Notes: generated by a model from the sequence alone, not told the origin. A stretch of 53,475 nt of DNA from Chitinophagaceae bacterium (GCA_016786885.1 JAEUVO010000026.1:1-53475); one strand, 5' to 3'. Shown: positions 17,126 through 25,712, numbered from the stretch's first letter. Numbers and translations are program-made.

Positions 17126-17568
17126 TTTTCAATCAGGCGTCTATGATAATTTATTTGTCCTAAATGATATGTTAAGTGTGTAGTCAAATGTACTAACAAA
17201 TATCCTGTTGAAGTTTTATAGTCAAACACCAAAATTGGGTATTCGGTTTCCAAAAGATTTTCATCGAAATTGTCCAATGTTTCATTAATGATTTCAATTG
17301 TATTTTCAATCTTTTGAATTAGTTCTTGTCTTGGGACATTTTTTAAAGAAAATTCTAACTCCCGATTTCTTATATATTCTGTCTTGCCTAACTCTTTGCC
17401 AATGTAGGTGCTTAAATTACCAACTAAATGCAAACAAAGATTACCTGCTGAATTATTTATTTGTCCCTTAATTTTCCAAAGATCATCTTCGTTAATATAT
17501 TGTTCAATTTCATTTCTTAATCGCTTTAAATCTCTGTTAAACAATATTTTTAAGGTTTCTTTCAACAT
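17116..17568 (-). CDS. DinB-superfamily protein (DUF1572-like)
   Basis: A 150-residue four-helix protein of the DinB/YfiT group: MLKETLKILFNRDLKRLRNE at the start, GNLCLHLVGNLSTYIG in the middle and LLVHLTTHLTYHLGQINYHRR near the end. The three His in LHLVGN, LVHLTTH and YHLGQ are at places where this superfamily binds a metal. Members include thiol-dependent S-transferases and damage-inducible proteins. An ATG two bases after the PhzF stop is used as the start, because the longer frame would only read back through the PhzF gene. The gene is AT-rich like its upstream partner. Confidence 0.8.
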   Translation of the reverse strand: MLKETLKILFNRDLKRLRNEIEQYINEDDLWKIKGQINNSAGNLCLHLVGNLSTYIGKELGKTEYIRNRELEFSLKNVPRQELIQKIENTIEIINETLDNFDENLLETEYPILVFDYKTSTGYLLVHLTTHLTYHLGQINYHRRLIENDE

Positions 17569-17570
17569 AG

Positions 17571-18368
17571 TTATAAAATAAATTGTCCTTCTAAAACTAT
17601 TACTGCCTCGCCTAAAATACAAACGTTGTCTTGTAAAAATTCTGTACTCATTGTTCCTGTTCTTAATGAAGATTGATAAGCATTCAATTTTCTTTTGTTC
17701 AATTTTGTTGCCCAATACTTTGTCAAGAACGTTTGAATGCCTCCTGTCACAGGATCTTCATTAGTTCCAGCCCAAGGCCAAAAATACCTGTAATGAAAAT
17801 CAAAACTTTCGCTGTCTGAAATAGCCGTAACTAAAACACCGTTTATTCCAGAGTATGAATTTATCAATGCTGTAAAATTGGGTTTCAAATTTGCCAACTC
17901 AGACGCACTTTTTATTTCAAGTAAAATTATTTTATTTTTAGGGCTGTATCTTTTATTTACAATTTCAGAAATTCCAAGAGCGTCTAACATTTGTTGAGGC
18001 ATTTCAATTTCTTCTGTGTCATAAACAGGAAATTGCATTTTTATTTTGTTCTCTATTTTCTCAACAAATAGCTCGACATTGTTACAGTTGATAAATTTTA
18101 TGCTGTCAAATGAAGTCGTTTCGAAAAGAATTTTTGATGAAGCTAATGTGGCGTGTCCACACAAAGGAATTTCAATCTTTGGAGTAAAAAATCTTATGCT
18201 ATAAGTGTTGTCGCTGATTTGTTTTATAAAGGCAGTTTCAGAAAAGCCAATTTCGGTTGCAATTTTTTGCATTGTGTCAACTTCTAATACTGTATCGGGA
18301 AGACAAACTGCTGCCGGGTTTCCTTTAAATTTTTCTCTTGTAAAAGAGTCAACGAAATATGTTTTCAT
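17571..18368 (-). CDS. PhzF-family isomerase
   Basis: A 265-residue protein of the PhzF (phenazine biosynthesis-like) family, which has a diaminopimelate-epimerase fold and isomerises small substrates by proton shift. The start MKTYFVDSFTREKFKGNPAAVC, then EIGFSETAF with the catalytic-type Glu, and FTPKIEIPLCGHATLAS, are diagnostic; DPVTGG is near the C-terminus. No phenazine genes are present, so the substrate is unknown. G+C in single lines I counted is 25-35 per cent, against 57 per cent in adjacent pdxJ. With the DinB gene it forms a tight two-gene unit that looks recently acquired. Confidence 0.88.
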   Translation of the reverse strand: MKTYFVDSFTREKFKGNPAAVCLPDTVLEVDTMQKIATEIGFSETAFIKQISDNTYSIRFFTPKIEIPLCGHATLASSKILFETTSFDSIKFINCNNVELFVEKIENKIKMQFPVYDTEEIEMPQQMLDALGISEIVNKRYSPKNKIILLEIKSASELANLKPNFTALINSYSGINGVLVTAISDSESFDFHYRYFWPWAGTNEDPVTGGIQTFLTKYWATKLNKRKLNAYQSSLRTGTMSTEFLQDNVCILGEAVIVLEGQFIL

Positions 18369-18391
18369 TTTTTGAAATTTTCTATGAGTTT

Positions 18392-18420
18392 AGAGCTGTG
18401 TCAAAGTAGCACACAACTCT
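18392..18420. promoter_or_regulatory. Inverted repeat upstream of the PhzF/DinB unit
   Basis: Ten-base arms (18392-18401 and 18411-18420, AGAGCTGTGT/ACACAACTCT) with one mismatch around a 9-base centre, 24 bases before the PhzF start. No T-run follows on either strand, so an operator is more likely than a terminator. CTACTTTG in the centre resembles a -7 box with one spacer base missing. Confidence 0.3.
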
Positions 18421-18482
18421 GTAATTTACTCAACTTCTTATACATTTTTCCATTGGTAATCATCAAGAATTTGTACAAGTAT

Positions 18483-19214
18483 TTATTGCAGTTGTCTTTT
18501 GTACAACTGCACTGCATTTTCAAATCCCAGGTACAGCGCATCACAGATAAGGGCATGGCCAATACTTACTTCATCCAGCCAGGGTATTTGTTGTTTAAAG
18601 TATTGGAGGTTTTGCAGGTCAAGGTCATGGCCTGCATTTAAACCAAGTCCCAGCTCCTTTGCTTTTTGCGCAGCAGCCACATAAGGCGCCACGGCCTGTT
18701 GTTTGTTGCCCGCAGCAAATTGTTTCGCATAGCCTTCGGTGTATAGTTCTATCCTGTCGGTACCGGTGGCGGCAGCGCCTTCCACCATTTTAATATCCGG
18801 GTCCACAAATATGCTGACACGGATACCGGCTTTTTTAAACACAGCTATTATGTTTTGCAGGTAATCTTTGTTCTTTATAGTGTCCCAGCCATGGTCGCTG
18901 GTAAGCTGGCCAAGTGCATCCGGCACCAGTGTTACCTGGTCGGGTTTTGTTTCCAGTACCAGGTCAACAAATTTTTGTTCCGTACAATTGCCTTCAATAT
19001 TGAACTCAGTCCCGATAGCTATCGGGATGATCTTTTTTATCTGCCGCACATCCTCATAGCGTATATGCCGTTCATCAGGCCGGGGATGTACGGTTACCCC
19101 ATCTGCCCCGAAACGTTGTGCATCGATGGCGGCTTTTACCACATCAGGATTATTGCCGCCTCTTGAATTGCGCAGGGTGGCAAATTTGTTGATATTCACC
19201 GAAAGCTTTGTCAT
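18483..19214 (-). CDS. pdxJ: Pyridoxine 5'-phosphate synthase
   Basis: A 243-residue TIM-barrel enzyme that condenses 1-deoxyxylulose 5-phosphate with 3-amino-2-oxopropyl phosphate to form pyridoxine 5'-phosphate (DXP-dependent B6 route). Visible blocks: [79 protein letters not shown] and [17 protein letters not shown], with the expected active-site His, Glu and Arg residues. Between RHIRYEDV and TEFNIEG there is an extra IPIAIG stretch produced by a perfect DNA palindrome. The start lies 4 bases after a perfect -7 box. Confidence 0.96.
   Translation of the reverse strand: MTKLSVNINKFATLRNSRGGNNPDVVKAAIDAQRFGADGVTVHPRPDERHIRYEDVRQIKKIIPIAIGTEFNIEGNCTEQKFVDLVLETKPDQVTLVPDALGQLTSDHGWDTIKNKDYLQNIIAVFKKAGIRVSIFVDPDIKMVEGAAATGTDRIELYTEGYAKQFAAGNKQQAVAPYVAAAQKAKELGLGLNAGHDLDLQNLQYFKQQIPWLDEVSIGHALICDALYLGFENAVQLYKRQLQ
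19010..19027. repeat. Perfect 18-base palindrome TCCCGATAGCTATCGGGA inside pdxJ
   Basis: The sequence equals its own reverse complement over all 18 bases and is read in frame as part of IIPIAIGT in PdxJ. I recall CCCGATAGCTATCGGG as a frequent palindrome in Bacteroidota genomes, but no second copy is in this window. Confidence 0.7.
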
Positions 19215-19218
19215 CTTT

Positions 19219-19226
19219 CAAAGATA
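19219..19226 (-). promoter_or_regulatory. -7 promoter box (TATCTTTG) abutting pdxJ
   Basis: Perfect TAnnTTTG ending 4 bases before the pdxJ ATG, predicting a leaderless or nearly leaderless transcript. No clear -33 TTG. Confidence 0.5.
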
Positions 19227-19308
19227 GTAAACTGCCTGTCCTTCTTACACAAACGGGTGATTTGTATATCCGGATCATCTTTCTATTTTTATAGAAAATT
19301 ATCCCATA

Positions 19309-19914
19309 ATGAAAAAAACCATTCTGCTCCTGGTATTCGCTTTCCTCGTTGCACTTGCCTACGGGCAACCATTTAACCTGGACTCGGCGATCAACCCGGT
19401 TGAGCTGAAACTGCTTCCTTTTAATCCCAAAGACAAGGCAAGAGAACTGGAGAAAGGAAAGATGAACATTACCCGTGTCACACAGGTAAAAGACACCCTC
19501 TATTATTTTGTACAGGGTGCCAGCATCTATTCGCCGGTGTATGTAGGTGTTACTTCTCTTGATCCTGCCAATAAAATAAATGTACGGCTGCATAAGATGA
19601 ACTGGAAGAATGCCAGCCGCAGCGGCAGTACTGATGAGAAAGGACAATGGAGTGAAAAATTTAAAACCGAGAATGATTTTGGCATCATGGTGATACCGCA
19701 AAGCAAACCGGCAAAATATACCTTGCTGGTGTGGGTAGGGGATGAGGCCAAGATTGAACTGCCGCCAGTGATAGATGAGAACAAAGGAGAGGGTAGTACA
19801 TCAGGAAAAAGTGGCGGCGGTATGTCGCAGTCAACTATTTTGTATATCATCATCGCCGTACTGGTGGTGGTTGTAGCATTTTTATTTTTAAAACGCAAAA
19901 ACAGTAAGTCATGA
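19309..19914 (+). CDS. Exported protein with C-terminal membrane anchor, unknown function
   Basis: A 201-residue protein. It has a signal peptide (MKKTILLLVFAFLVALAYGQ), a beta-rich extracytoplasmic domain (residues 21-150; VTSLDPANKINVRLHKMNW), a Gly/Ser linker SGKSGGGMSQS, then one membrane helix (ILYIIIAVLVVVVAFLFL) and a basic tail KRKNSKS that should remain in the cytosol. This gives a type I inner-membrane topology. TATTTTTA at 19284-19291 is a plausible -7 variant 17 bases upstream. The stop overlaps the next gene's start (ATGA), so the two are coupled. Not a family I can name. Confidence 0.65.
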   Translation: MKKTILLLVFAFLVALAYGQPFNLDSAINPVELKLLPFNPKDKARELEKGKMNITRVTQVKDTLYYFVQGASIYSPVYVGVTSLDPANKINVRLHKMNWKNASRSGSTDEKGQWSEKFKTENDFGIMVIPQSKPAKYTLLVWVGDEAKIELPPVIDENKGEGSTSGKSGGGMSQSTILYIIIAVLVVVVAFLFLKRKNSKS

Positions 19915-20603
19915 AATATATCCGACAGATCATATTGCCTGTTCTTTTTCTTTTTGTAACGGCTGGTGCTGTAAAAGCACAACCGGGTGTGGATGAAATT
20001 GACCAGGCCACCGAACAAACCCTGCAGATACTGGAACAACTGCTGGGAAATATGGAAGGTTTTGAAGAAGGAGTGGCGCCGGCTTTTGAAGCTTTTCGCA
20101 ATGGAATGGGAATAGTAAGAGACGGGCTGGAATTTTATAATTCTATGCAGGCGCTGGACAATAACGAATGTGTGCCTGATTTTTCTACTCCGGCTGAAGC
20201 GATGATGCCAACCGGCTGTGCCGGAAATGAAGGCTGTGCCGGTTGCTACAGGGAATCTATCGGCAGGCTGAACACTGTTCGCAAAAGCCTGGCCCGTATG
20301 CGCTGCATCTATACCAATACCAAAAAATTTACTGATGCCGCTATTTCTTTTGGCGATAATGTATCCGGCATTCATGGAGTGATGGGGATTGCCTGGCAAA
20401 ATGAAAGACGTGGTATTGAGCAGTCGTTAAGAGATTTTGAAAGGACCTACGATAATAAATACAAAGCCTTAATGGAATCTATGCAGGTAGCCCTGAATGG
20501 CATCAGTGCCTGTGAAGCAAAATTTGGTATGCGTGACTGGTACCAGCGTTTTGGCTTCCTGTATTTTGAAATGATGAAGGAGAAATACAAACGGGATGAT
20601 TAA
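19911..20603 (+). CDS. Exported helical protein with a Cys cluster, unknown function
   Basis: A 230-residue protein with signal peptide (MKYIRQIILPVLFLFVTAGAVKAQ). The mature region is mostly helical, with ATEQTLQILEQLLGNMEGFEEG and a long final helix region. A central group of Cys (TGCAGNEGCAGCYRE) plus MRCIY, NECVP and SACEAKF suggests disulfides or a metal site. It is translationally coupled to the membrane-anchored gene before it, and the pair is likely a two-protein envelope unit. Not recognised. Confidence 0.62.
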   Translation: MKYIRQIILPVLFLFVTAGAVKAQPGVDEIDQATEQTLQILEQLLGNMEGFEEGVAPAFEAFRNGMGIVRDGLEFYNSMQALDNNECVPDFSTPAEAMMPTGCAGNEGCAGCYRESIGRLNTVRKSLARMRCIYTNTKKFTDAAISFGDNVSGIHGVMGIAWQNERRGIEQSLRDFERTYDNKYKALMESMQVALNGISACEAKFGMRDWYQRFGFLYFEMMKEKYKRDD

Positions 20604-20620
20604 TTAGCTGGTGGTGCTTG

Positions 20621-20701
20621 TCATGTTGAATTTGTCGTGTTGAGCTTGTCGAAACATGACAAACTCAACATATCAACTATGTCAGCCTTCGACAAGCTCA
20701 G
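20621..20701. repeat. Nested inverted repeats with the TTCGACAAGCTCA motif
   Basis: Between two convergent genes. TGAGCTTGTCGAA at 20641-20653 pairs perfectly with TTCGACAAGCTCA at 20688-20700, while 20623-20641 pairs with 20653-20671 with two mismatches; the two foldings exclude each other. The TTCGACAAGCTCA core is, from memory, a widespread intergenic repeat. A related TGTCATGTTGAAC string is at 31905-31918. It may end both flanking transcripts. Confidence 0.65.
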
Positions 20702-20728
20702 TCTGACAGAAGATGAATCAGCCTTGAA

Positions 20729-21517
20729 CTATAATTCTTTCCAGGTATGATCTGCCAATAGCTGAACGGCAGCTACAAATCTTTTAAACGGCCCGGATTT
20801 GCCCCATTCTTTTGGTGCAATCAGTGACAGTATGAAACTATCATCCTGTTTTTCGTAGAGGTAATATGTTTGACCGATATTAGGTTTGAATGAAAGCCTG
20901 GCGCCATAGATCATGAGTGAAAGCTCTTTCCGCTTTTGTATCTCATGTGCCTGCAGGGCCAGCAGTTCTATTTGCTTGCGGATCTGTTCGAGCTGCATAT
21001 TGGTCTGCTCTTCCATTGCCGTCAGCGCCTTGTGTTTGATAATGCCTTCTTCATTGGCTTTTATCACGGCGCCGGATACCGAAGCAGAGTAGGGAAGCAC
21101 ACTCAGTTGCTTATGATACATTTCCATATTGGTGTATGGCATACCATCTTCCTTTGTACCCTGCTGTGTGATGCGGAGATAACCGTTGGGCATTATCTCA
21201 TGCACCACATGTAATGCGATCTCTCCTTTTTTGTAGAAATGTATCTCGAATGTGATACCATCGGGGATAAGAGCCTGCACTTTATCCGCCAGCTCATGAT
21301 TATCAAAATCGTTCAGGTCCCCGTCAGCATTAATTTTATAACTGGAAGCAAAGGCCTGGTTCTCCAATGTTACCCAGTTATGATGAATGATGAGTTCTTT
21401 TTTATCCGGAACGGCTTCGATCTTGTAAATACCACTTTTGGGTCTTTCACCATATTCGTAAGTTCCTTTTTCGGGGAACAGTTGCCAGGAAGCCAGAAAA
21501 TTATATGCCTGTACCAT
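20729..21517 (-). CDS. DUF2452-type protein
   Basis: A 262-residue cytosolic protein. The C-terminal third (IQKRKELSLMIYGARLSF, then GQTYYLYEKQD, then FILSLIAPKEW) matches the DUF2452 pattern of a helix followed by F.P..G..Y.LY and LSLI.P.EW. The first 120 residues form a beta-rich, lipocalin-like domain (FLASWQLFPEKGTYEYGERPKSGIYKI) that is not part of minimal DUF2452 proteins, so this is a two-domain form. Function of the family is unknown. It is divergent from the M48 gene and convergent with the exported pair. Confidence 0.65.
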   Translation of the reverse strand: MVQAYNFLASWQLFPEKGTYEYGERPKSGIYKIEAVPDKKELIIHHNWVTLENQAFASSYKINADGDLNDFDNHELADKVQALIPDGITFEIHFYKKGEIALHVVHEIMPNGYLRITQQGTKEDGMPYTNMEMYHKQLSVLPYSASVSGAVIKANEEGIIKHKALTAMEEQTNMQLEQIRKQIELLALQAHEIQKRKELSLMIYGARLSFKPNIGQTYYLYEKQDDSFILSLIAPKEWGKSGPFKRFVAAVQLLADHTWKEL

Positions 21518-21639
21518 AGAATGTGCATAATTACAAAATTCGGACGGAAAAGTTTGGGGTTATGCCTGATTCTTAACATAAATGACAACATCAGGAAAAG
21601 CCTGATTCATTTATCTTTATTCTCCGATAATAATAAGTG

Positions 21640-22701
21640 ATGAAAAGTTATTTTGGCGTTTATCATATATCAACCGGTGCAGAGCCTGCCGAATGCAGTG
21701 TGTTAGTATTCGATAAGAAAATGAGCATTGGCTATCGCACAGCTGACGGGACCAATCATACTGTTCACTGGCCTTTGCAGGAAGTACAGGCATCCTATGA
21801 ATTGTCTTTGCAGAAAACAAGGGTGAGATACCAGGGAGCCGAATTATTCATTGAAGGAAAAGATGCGGCAGCTTTTATCGCTGAGATGCAGGAAGAAATA
21901 AAAAAACCGTGGCATAAGAAAAAAGGTTCGAAAGACTGGACAAGGAGCCTGGTGCTGTTGCTGGCATTACTTGGGGGATTAGTTCTCTTATATTTTTTAA
22001 TTGTTCCCTGGCTCGCTGAGAAAATGGCTTCCAATGTGTCTGTCAATACGGAAAGACAGTTAGGCGATGCGGTATACGATGCGATGGGTTTATCCGGATC
22101 AGAAGATACGGCTGCAAGTTTTGTATTGAATGAATTTTTTGCTGCCATGGAAGTGCTCAGTGATTATAGTGTCCGGATAACGGTGGTGAATGATAATGTG
22201 GTGAATGCTTTTGCCATGCCCGGGGGCCGCATTGTCGTATACAGTGCTTTATTAAAACAAATTCAATCCTACCCGGAACTGGCAGCTTTATTAAGCCATG
22301 AATTTACTCATGTCAATAAAAAGCACTCCACCAAATCAATTTTCAGGAGGCTTGGCTCCAAAGTTTTTATTGGTTTGTTATTTGGCCGCTTTGGTTCTGT
22401 TACTTCCGTATTGATAAATCATGCCGATGATATAAAATCACTTACTTATTCCCGCAAACTTGAGAAAGAAGCTGATATGGAGGGATTGGAATTGCTGATG
22501 CAGCGAAAGATCGATGCAAAAGGGTTTGAAGATCTGTTTCGTCATTTACAGCAGGCAGCTCCTTCTTCATCTTTACCGGAATTTTTAGGCAGTCATCCTG
22601 ATATTGATAAAAGGATAGCCTATATAAGAGAAGCATCAAAGTCGGCTGTGATAGAAGAAGACCAGCGGCTAAAAACTATTTTTGAAAAATTAAAACAATA
22701 A
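21640..22701 (+). CDS. M48-family membrane metalloprotease with N-terminal beta domain
   Basis: A 353-residue protein. Residues 1-85 form a small beta domain (FGVYHISTG, VLVFDKKMSIGYR), then a membrane helix (SLVLLLALLGGLVLLYFLIVPWL), then an M48 catalytic domain with LLSHEFTHVNKKHS (His220, Glu221, His224) and SRKLEKEADMEGLELL supplying the third zinc ligand. M48 proteins such as BepA/LoiP act in envelope protein quality control. The catalytic domain follows the helix and lacks a signal peptide; orientation cannot be settled. I use the ATG rather than the GTG one codon earlier. TATCTTTA at 21612-21619 is a probable -7 variant. YbjQ follows after 4 bases. Confidence 0.87.
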   Translation: MKSYFGVYHISTGAEPAECSVLVFDKKMSIGYRTADGTNHTVHWPLQEVQASYELSLQKTRVRYQGAELFIEGKDAAAFIAEMQEEIKKPWHKKKGSKDWTRSLVLLLALLGGLVLLYFLIVPWLAEKMASNVSVNTERQLGDAVYDAMGLSGSEDTAASFVLNEFFAAMEVLSDYSVRITVVNDNVVNAFAMPGGRIVVYSALLKQIQSYPELAALLSHEFTHVNKKHSTKSIFRRLGSKVFIGLLFGRFGSVTSVLINHADDIKSLTYSRKLEKEADMEGLELLMQRKIDAKGFEDLFRHLQQAAPSSSLPEFLGSHPDIDKRIAYIREASKSAVIEEDQRLKTIFEKLKQ

Positions 22702-22705
22702 ACAA

Positions 22706-23023
22706 ATGCTTATTACAACCACCAGTGCCGTAGATGGCAGACCAGTACAAGAGTATCTTGGCGTTATCAATGCGCAAAGTATTATCGGAGCTAATATCTT
22801 CAAAGACATTTTTGCAGGCCTCCGTGATGTATTTGGCGGCAGAAGTAAAACCTATGAAAGAGTATTGGAGCAGGCAAAGGAAGATGCATTAAGAGAACTG
22901 GCTGAGAAAGCACAGGCATTGGGTGCGAATGGTATACTTGGTGTGGATCTTGATTTTGAGACCATCGGCGGTGGCGGCAGCATGCTGATGGTAATCGCAA
23001 CGGGAACAGCGGTAAGATTATAA
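22706..23023 (+). CDS. YbjQ/UPF0145 family protein
   Basis: A 105-residue protein that fits YbjQ along its whole length: ITTTSAVDGRPVQEYLGVI, VFGGRSKTYERVLEQAKEDAL, ALGANGILGVDLDFETIG and the C-terminal VIATGTAVRL. The family forms beta-rich pentamers and has been described as putative heavy-metal binding, but has no proven role. It is 4 bases behind the M48 gene, so the two form an operon. Confidence 0.92.
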   Translation: MLITTTSAVDGRPVQEYLGVINAQSIIGANIFKDIFAGLRDVFGGRSKTYERVLEQAKEDALRELAEKAQALGANGILGVDLDFETIGGGGSMLMVIATGTAVRL

Positions 23024-23039
23024 AGCTGTATTGTATGTA

Positions 23040-25712
23040 CTACCTGATAAGGGTGGAAGTTCCTTTCTGGAAATAGGCTTTACCTGTATAGTCAACTGCC
23101 TTAACAACCCATACAAATGTGCCGGTTGCCTGCAACCGGCCGTTTATTCTTCCATCCCATCCCTGCCCGTTTTGTTGGGTGGAGAAAAGCAATTGTCCCC
23201 AGCGGTTATATACATTGAAGTATTCTATACTTTTCATACCAACAGCAATCGGTAACAGAAAGTCATTTCTGCCATCATTATTGGGAGTGAAACCAGTTGG
23301 CACAAATACGGTAGGCAATGTTTTAAATACTTTGATAGTAATGAAGGCTGAATCGGCACATCCTTCTTCACTATAGCCGATCACTTTGTACCGGATACTG
23401 GCAGATTCATCATTGAATATAGCTACCGGGTCGGGAATATTACTGGCAGACAGGTTATCAGCGGGTGACCACAAATAGGAAGCAGCACCAGTGGCAAGCA
23501 GTTGCAATGGCTGGCCGGTTATCACAGCTGTATCTCTTCCTGCAGATACTCTCATTTTGGGTAATACTATAATCCTGATAGTATCACTGACGGGTTTAGG
23601 ACATCCTCTGGTATCAGCAACAGTAAAAATAAAATCAGTGGTTCTTGGTGGAAAGGCAATCGGATTCAGCAATGTGGCATTGCTCAGGTAACTACCAGGC
23701 CTCCAAGACCAGGAGCTGCCATCAGTTACTCCATTTAGTTGTGTGGAAGTATTATAACAAATACTCTGGTCTTCGCCTGCATCAGCAACGGGATAAGGAA
23801 CAGGTGTGACTACCACATTTTCAGTAGCGGAACATCCGCCGATAATAGCAGTAACCTGGTAATTGGTGAGAGTATTAGTTATTACCAACGGATTTTTTAC
23901 CGTAGGATCAAGGATTTGCCCCGCAGGTGTCCATACATATTGCAATCCATCTGAAATGATATGGAGCTGTATTGTATCACCGCGGCAGATGGTGGTGTCA
24001 TTCATTGCCTGCAGGCTCACTACACTCACTACTCTTACCAATACAGAATCCCGGTTGAGGCAACCGCTTTCATTCAGCTCAACATAGTATTTGGTTGTCG
24101 CTACCGGTGATACTGTTGGAGTGGCAGTAGTAGGATTAGTGATATTTACCAATGGTGTCCAACTGAATATTCCCGGTCCGCTGGCTTGCAGCATCAGCGC
24201 ATCATTCACACAAATAAGTGTATCACGGAAAGCAAGAGAAAGGGGAGGCTTATCAATGATATTGATCGTTTGGGTGATGGTATCTCTGCATCCTCTTGTA
24301 TCTGTTACGATCAGCCTGGCAGGTTTGGCGCCAATTAAGGGATAAGTATAAACAGGATTTTGCAAAACAGAAACATCATTGGTAGCAGACGGTTCACCAA
24401 AATCCCAGCTCCACGAATTGGGAGTGCCATATACGGATGTGGTCTGATCGGTAAAGAAAGTAGGATTGCTTATACAAATGCCTGCTGAAGTAAAGCCCGG
24501 CACAAATCCCGGGAAAACTCTTATCAGTGCTGTAGCAGAATCTGAACAGGGTTGGTTCCGGTTGATAACCAGTTTTACTGTGTAAATGCCTATGGCCGGA
24601 AATGTGTAGGTGACAACAGGGTTTGAGGATGCATGAATGATAGCATTAGACTGATCCATGAATTCCCAATCCGTACTTATGATCAATGGGCTATTGGATT
24701 GATTGGCAAGAGTGATAGTCTGTGTGTTCTTGCATAATAAATATTCCGGTTGCAGCGAAGCAGCAGCAATATCGCAATCTGCAATATTGATCTGTATATC
24801 TTTTCGCTGCCGGGCTATTACTACACCATTCCGTACTTCCTCTACACAAACGGTTACTACATAGGCGCCAATATCCGGCGCAATACCAGTTATCAATCCT
24901 GTGTTTTGGTTTATCTGAACATTTCCGCCGAGTGGTTGAGATTCATTGAAATTCGGAGTATAATACGGTACCTGTGGAAAAGGAGGGGGATTAGGAGGTA
25001 CGCTGGCGCCGCCACCTGAAGCAGTACTGGCATATGCTTCACAAAAGGAATAACGAAGTACATCGCCATCAGTATCCTGTGCCGCAAAGCTGTAACTAAA
25101 ATCGTTGTTGGCACAAACAATAACAAGGTCGCTGCCGGTAAAGAAGGCACTATTATTTTCAGGAGCGGTTGCAACTGTATTAGTCCCTGGAATTTCTGCA
25201 GTGTAAGTAGCGCCTACATTGTTGTATCCGGGAGATAAATTGTTGATACCAGCTATGCGGTAATTGACCTGGCTGGCCATTACATATCCTGCGGCAGAAG
25301 CCGGCAGTGTGACAAGAAAATTATAGTACGCCACTTCATAACAAACAGGAGGAGGGTTGGTGATGCAGGGATCAGGGTTAGTAATACTGATCGTTTCCTG
25401 GTTGCCGATGGGCACTGAGAGGTCTGATACTCTTAAGTTAGTTGTTTTGTCGAAGATGGAAATAATGGTAGGATTAGGGAACTGGCGGCCACTGCCACAG
25501 CGTTGAAATAATTTTAGTGTTACATTATAACGGTATTGCCCATTTACCATTCCGACATATGTATAGAACATCTCACCGCCGGTTATGTGGCTGCTGCTGG
25601 CTGTAAAAGAAAAGACAGCAATAAATATCCAGATGATGAAAAGTTTTCTCACATTAAAAGAAAGAAATAAAACAACCTTTTTGGAGAACCTTACCTCTTT
25701 AAAGTTAAGCAT
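23040..25712 (-). CDS. Large surface protein with PKD-like repeats and T9SS type B sorting domain
   Basis: An 890-residue exported protein. The signal segment (FIIWIFIAVFSFTASSS) begins after a 24-residue lead; the mature N-terminus HITGGEMFYTYVG is typical of gliding-associated proteins. The middle has several PKD-like domains (YTFPAIGIYTVKLVI, WSWDFGEP, YTYPLIGAKPARLIV) and Ig-like repeats (DTLICVND, FSWTP). The C-terminus VFVPTGFTPNNDGRNDFLLP...YNRWGQLLF...GTFVW is a classic type B sorting domain, which usually keeps the protein at the cell surface. It probably acts as an adhesin or structural surface protein. It is convergent with YbjQ and stands alone. Confidence 0.9.
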   Translation of the reverse strand: MLNFKEVRFSKKVVLFLSFNVRKLFIIWIFIAVFSFTASSSHITGGEMFYTYVGMVNGQYRYNVTLKLFQRCGSGRQFPNPTIISIFDKTTNLRVSDLSVPIGNQETISITNPDPCITNPPPVCYEVAYYNFLVTLPASAAGYVMASQVNYRIAGINNLSPGYNNVGATYTAEIPGTNTVATAPENNSAFFTGSDLVIVCANNDFSYSFAAQDTDGDVLRYSFCEAYASTASGGGASVPPNPPPFPQVPYYTPNFNESQPLGGNVQINQNTGLITGIAPDIGAYVVTVCVEEVRNGVVIARQRKDIQINIADCDIAAASLQPEYLLCKNTQTITLANQSNSPLIISTDWEFMDQSNAIIHASSNPVVTYTFPAIGIYTVKLVINRNQPCSDSATALIRVFPGFVPGFTSAGICISNPTFFTDQTTSVYGTPNSWSWDFGEPSATNDVSVLQNPVYTYPLIGAKPARLIVTDTRGCRDTITQTINIIDKPPLSLAFRDTLICVNDALMLQASGPGIFSWTPLVNITNPTTATPTVSPVATTKYYVELNESGCLNRDSVLVRVVSVVSLQAMNDTTICRGDTIQLHIISDGLQYVWTPAGQILDPTVKNPLVITNTLTNYQVTAIIGGCSATENVVVTPVPYPVADAGEDQSICYNTSTQLNGVTDGSSWSWRPGSYLSNATLLNPIAFPPRTTDFIFTVADTRGCPKPVSDTIRIIVLPKMRVSAGRDTAVITGQPLQLLATGAASYLWSPADNLSASNIPDPVAIFNDESASIRYKVIGYSEEGCADSAFITIKVFKTLPTVFVPTGFTPNNDGRNDFLLPIAVGMKSIEYFNVYNRWGQLLFSTQQNGQGWDGRINGRLQATGTFVWVVKAVDYTGKAYFQKGTSTLIR

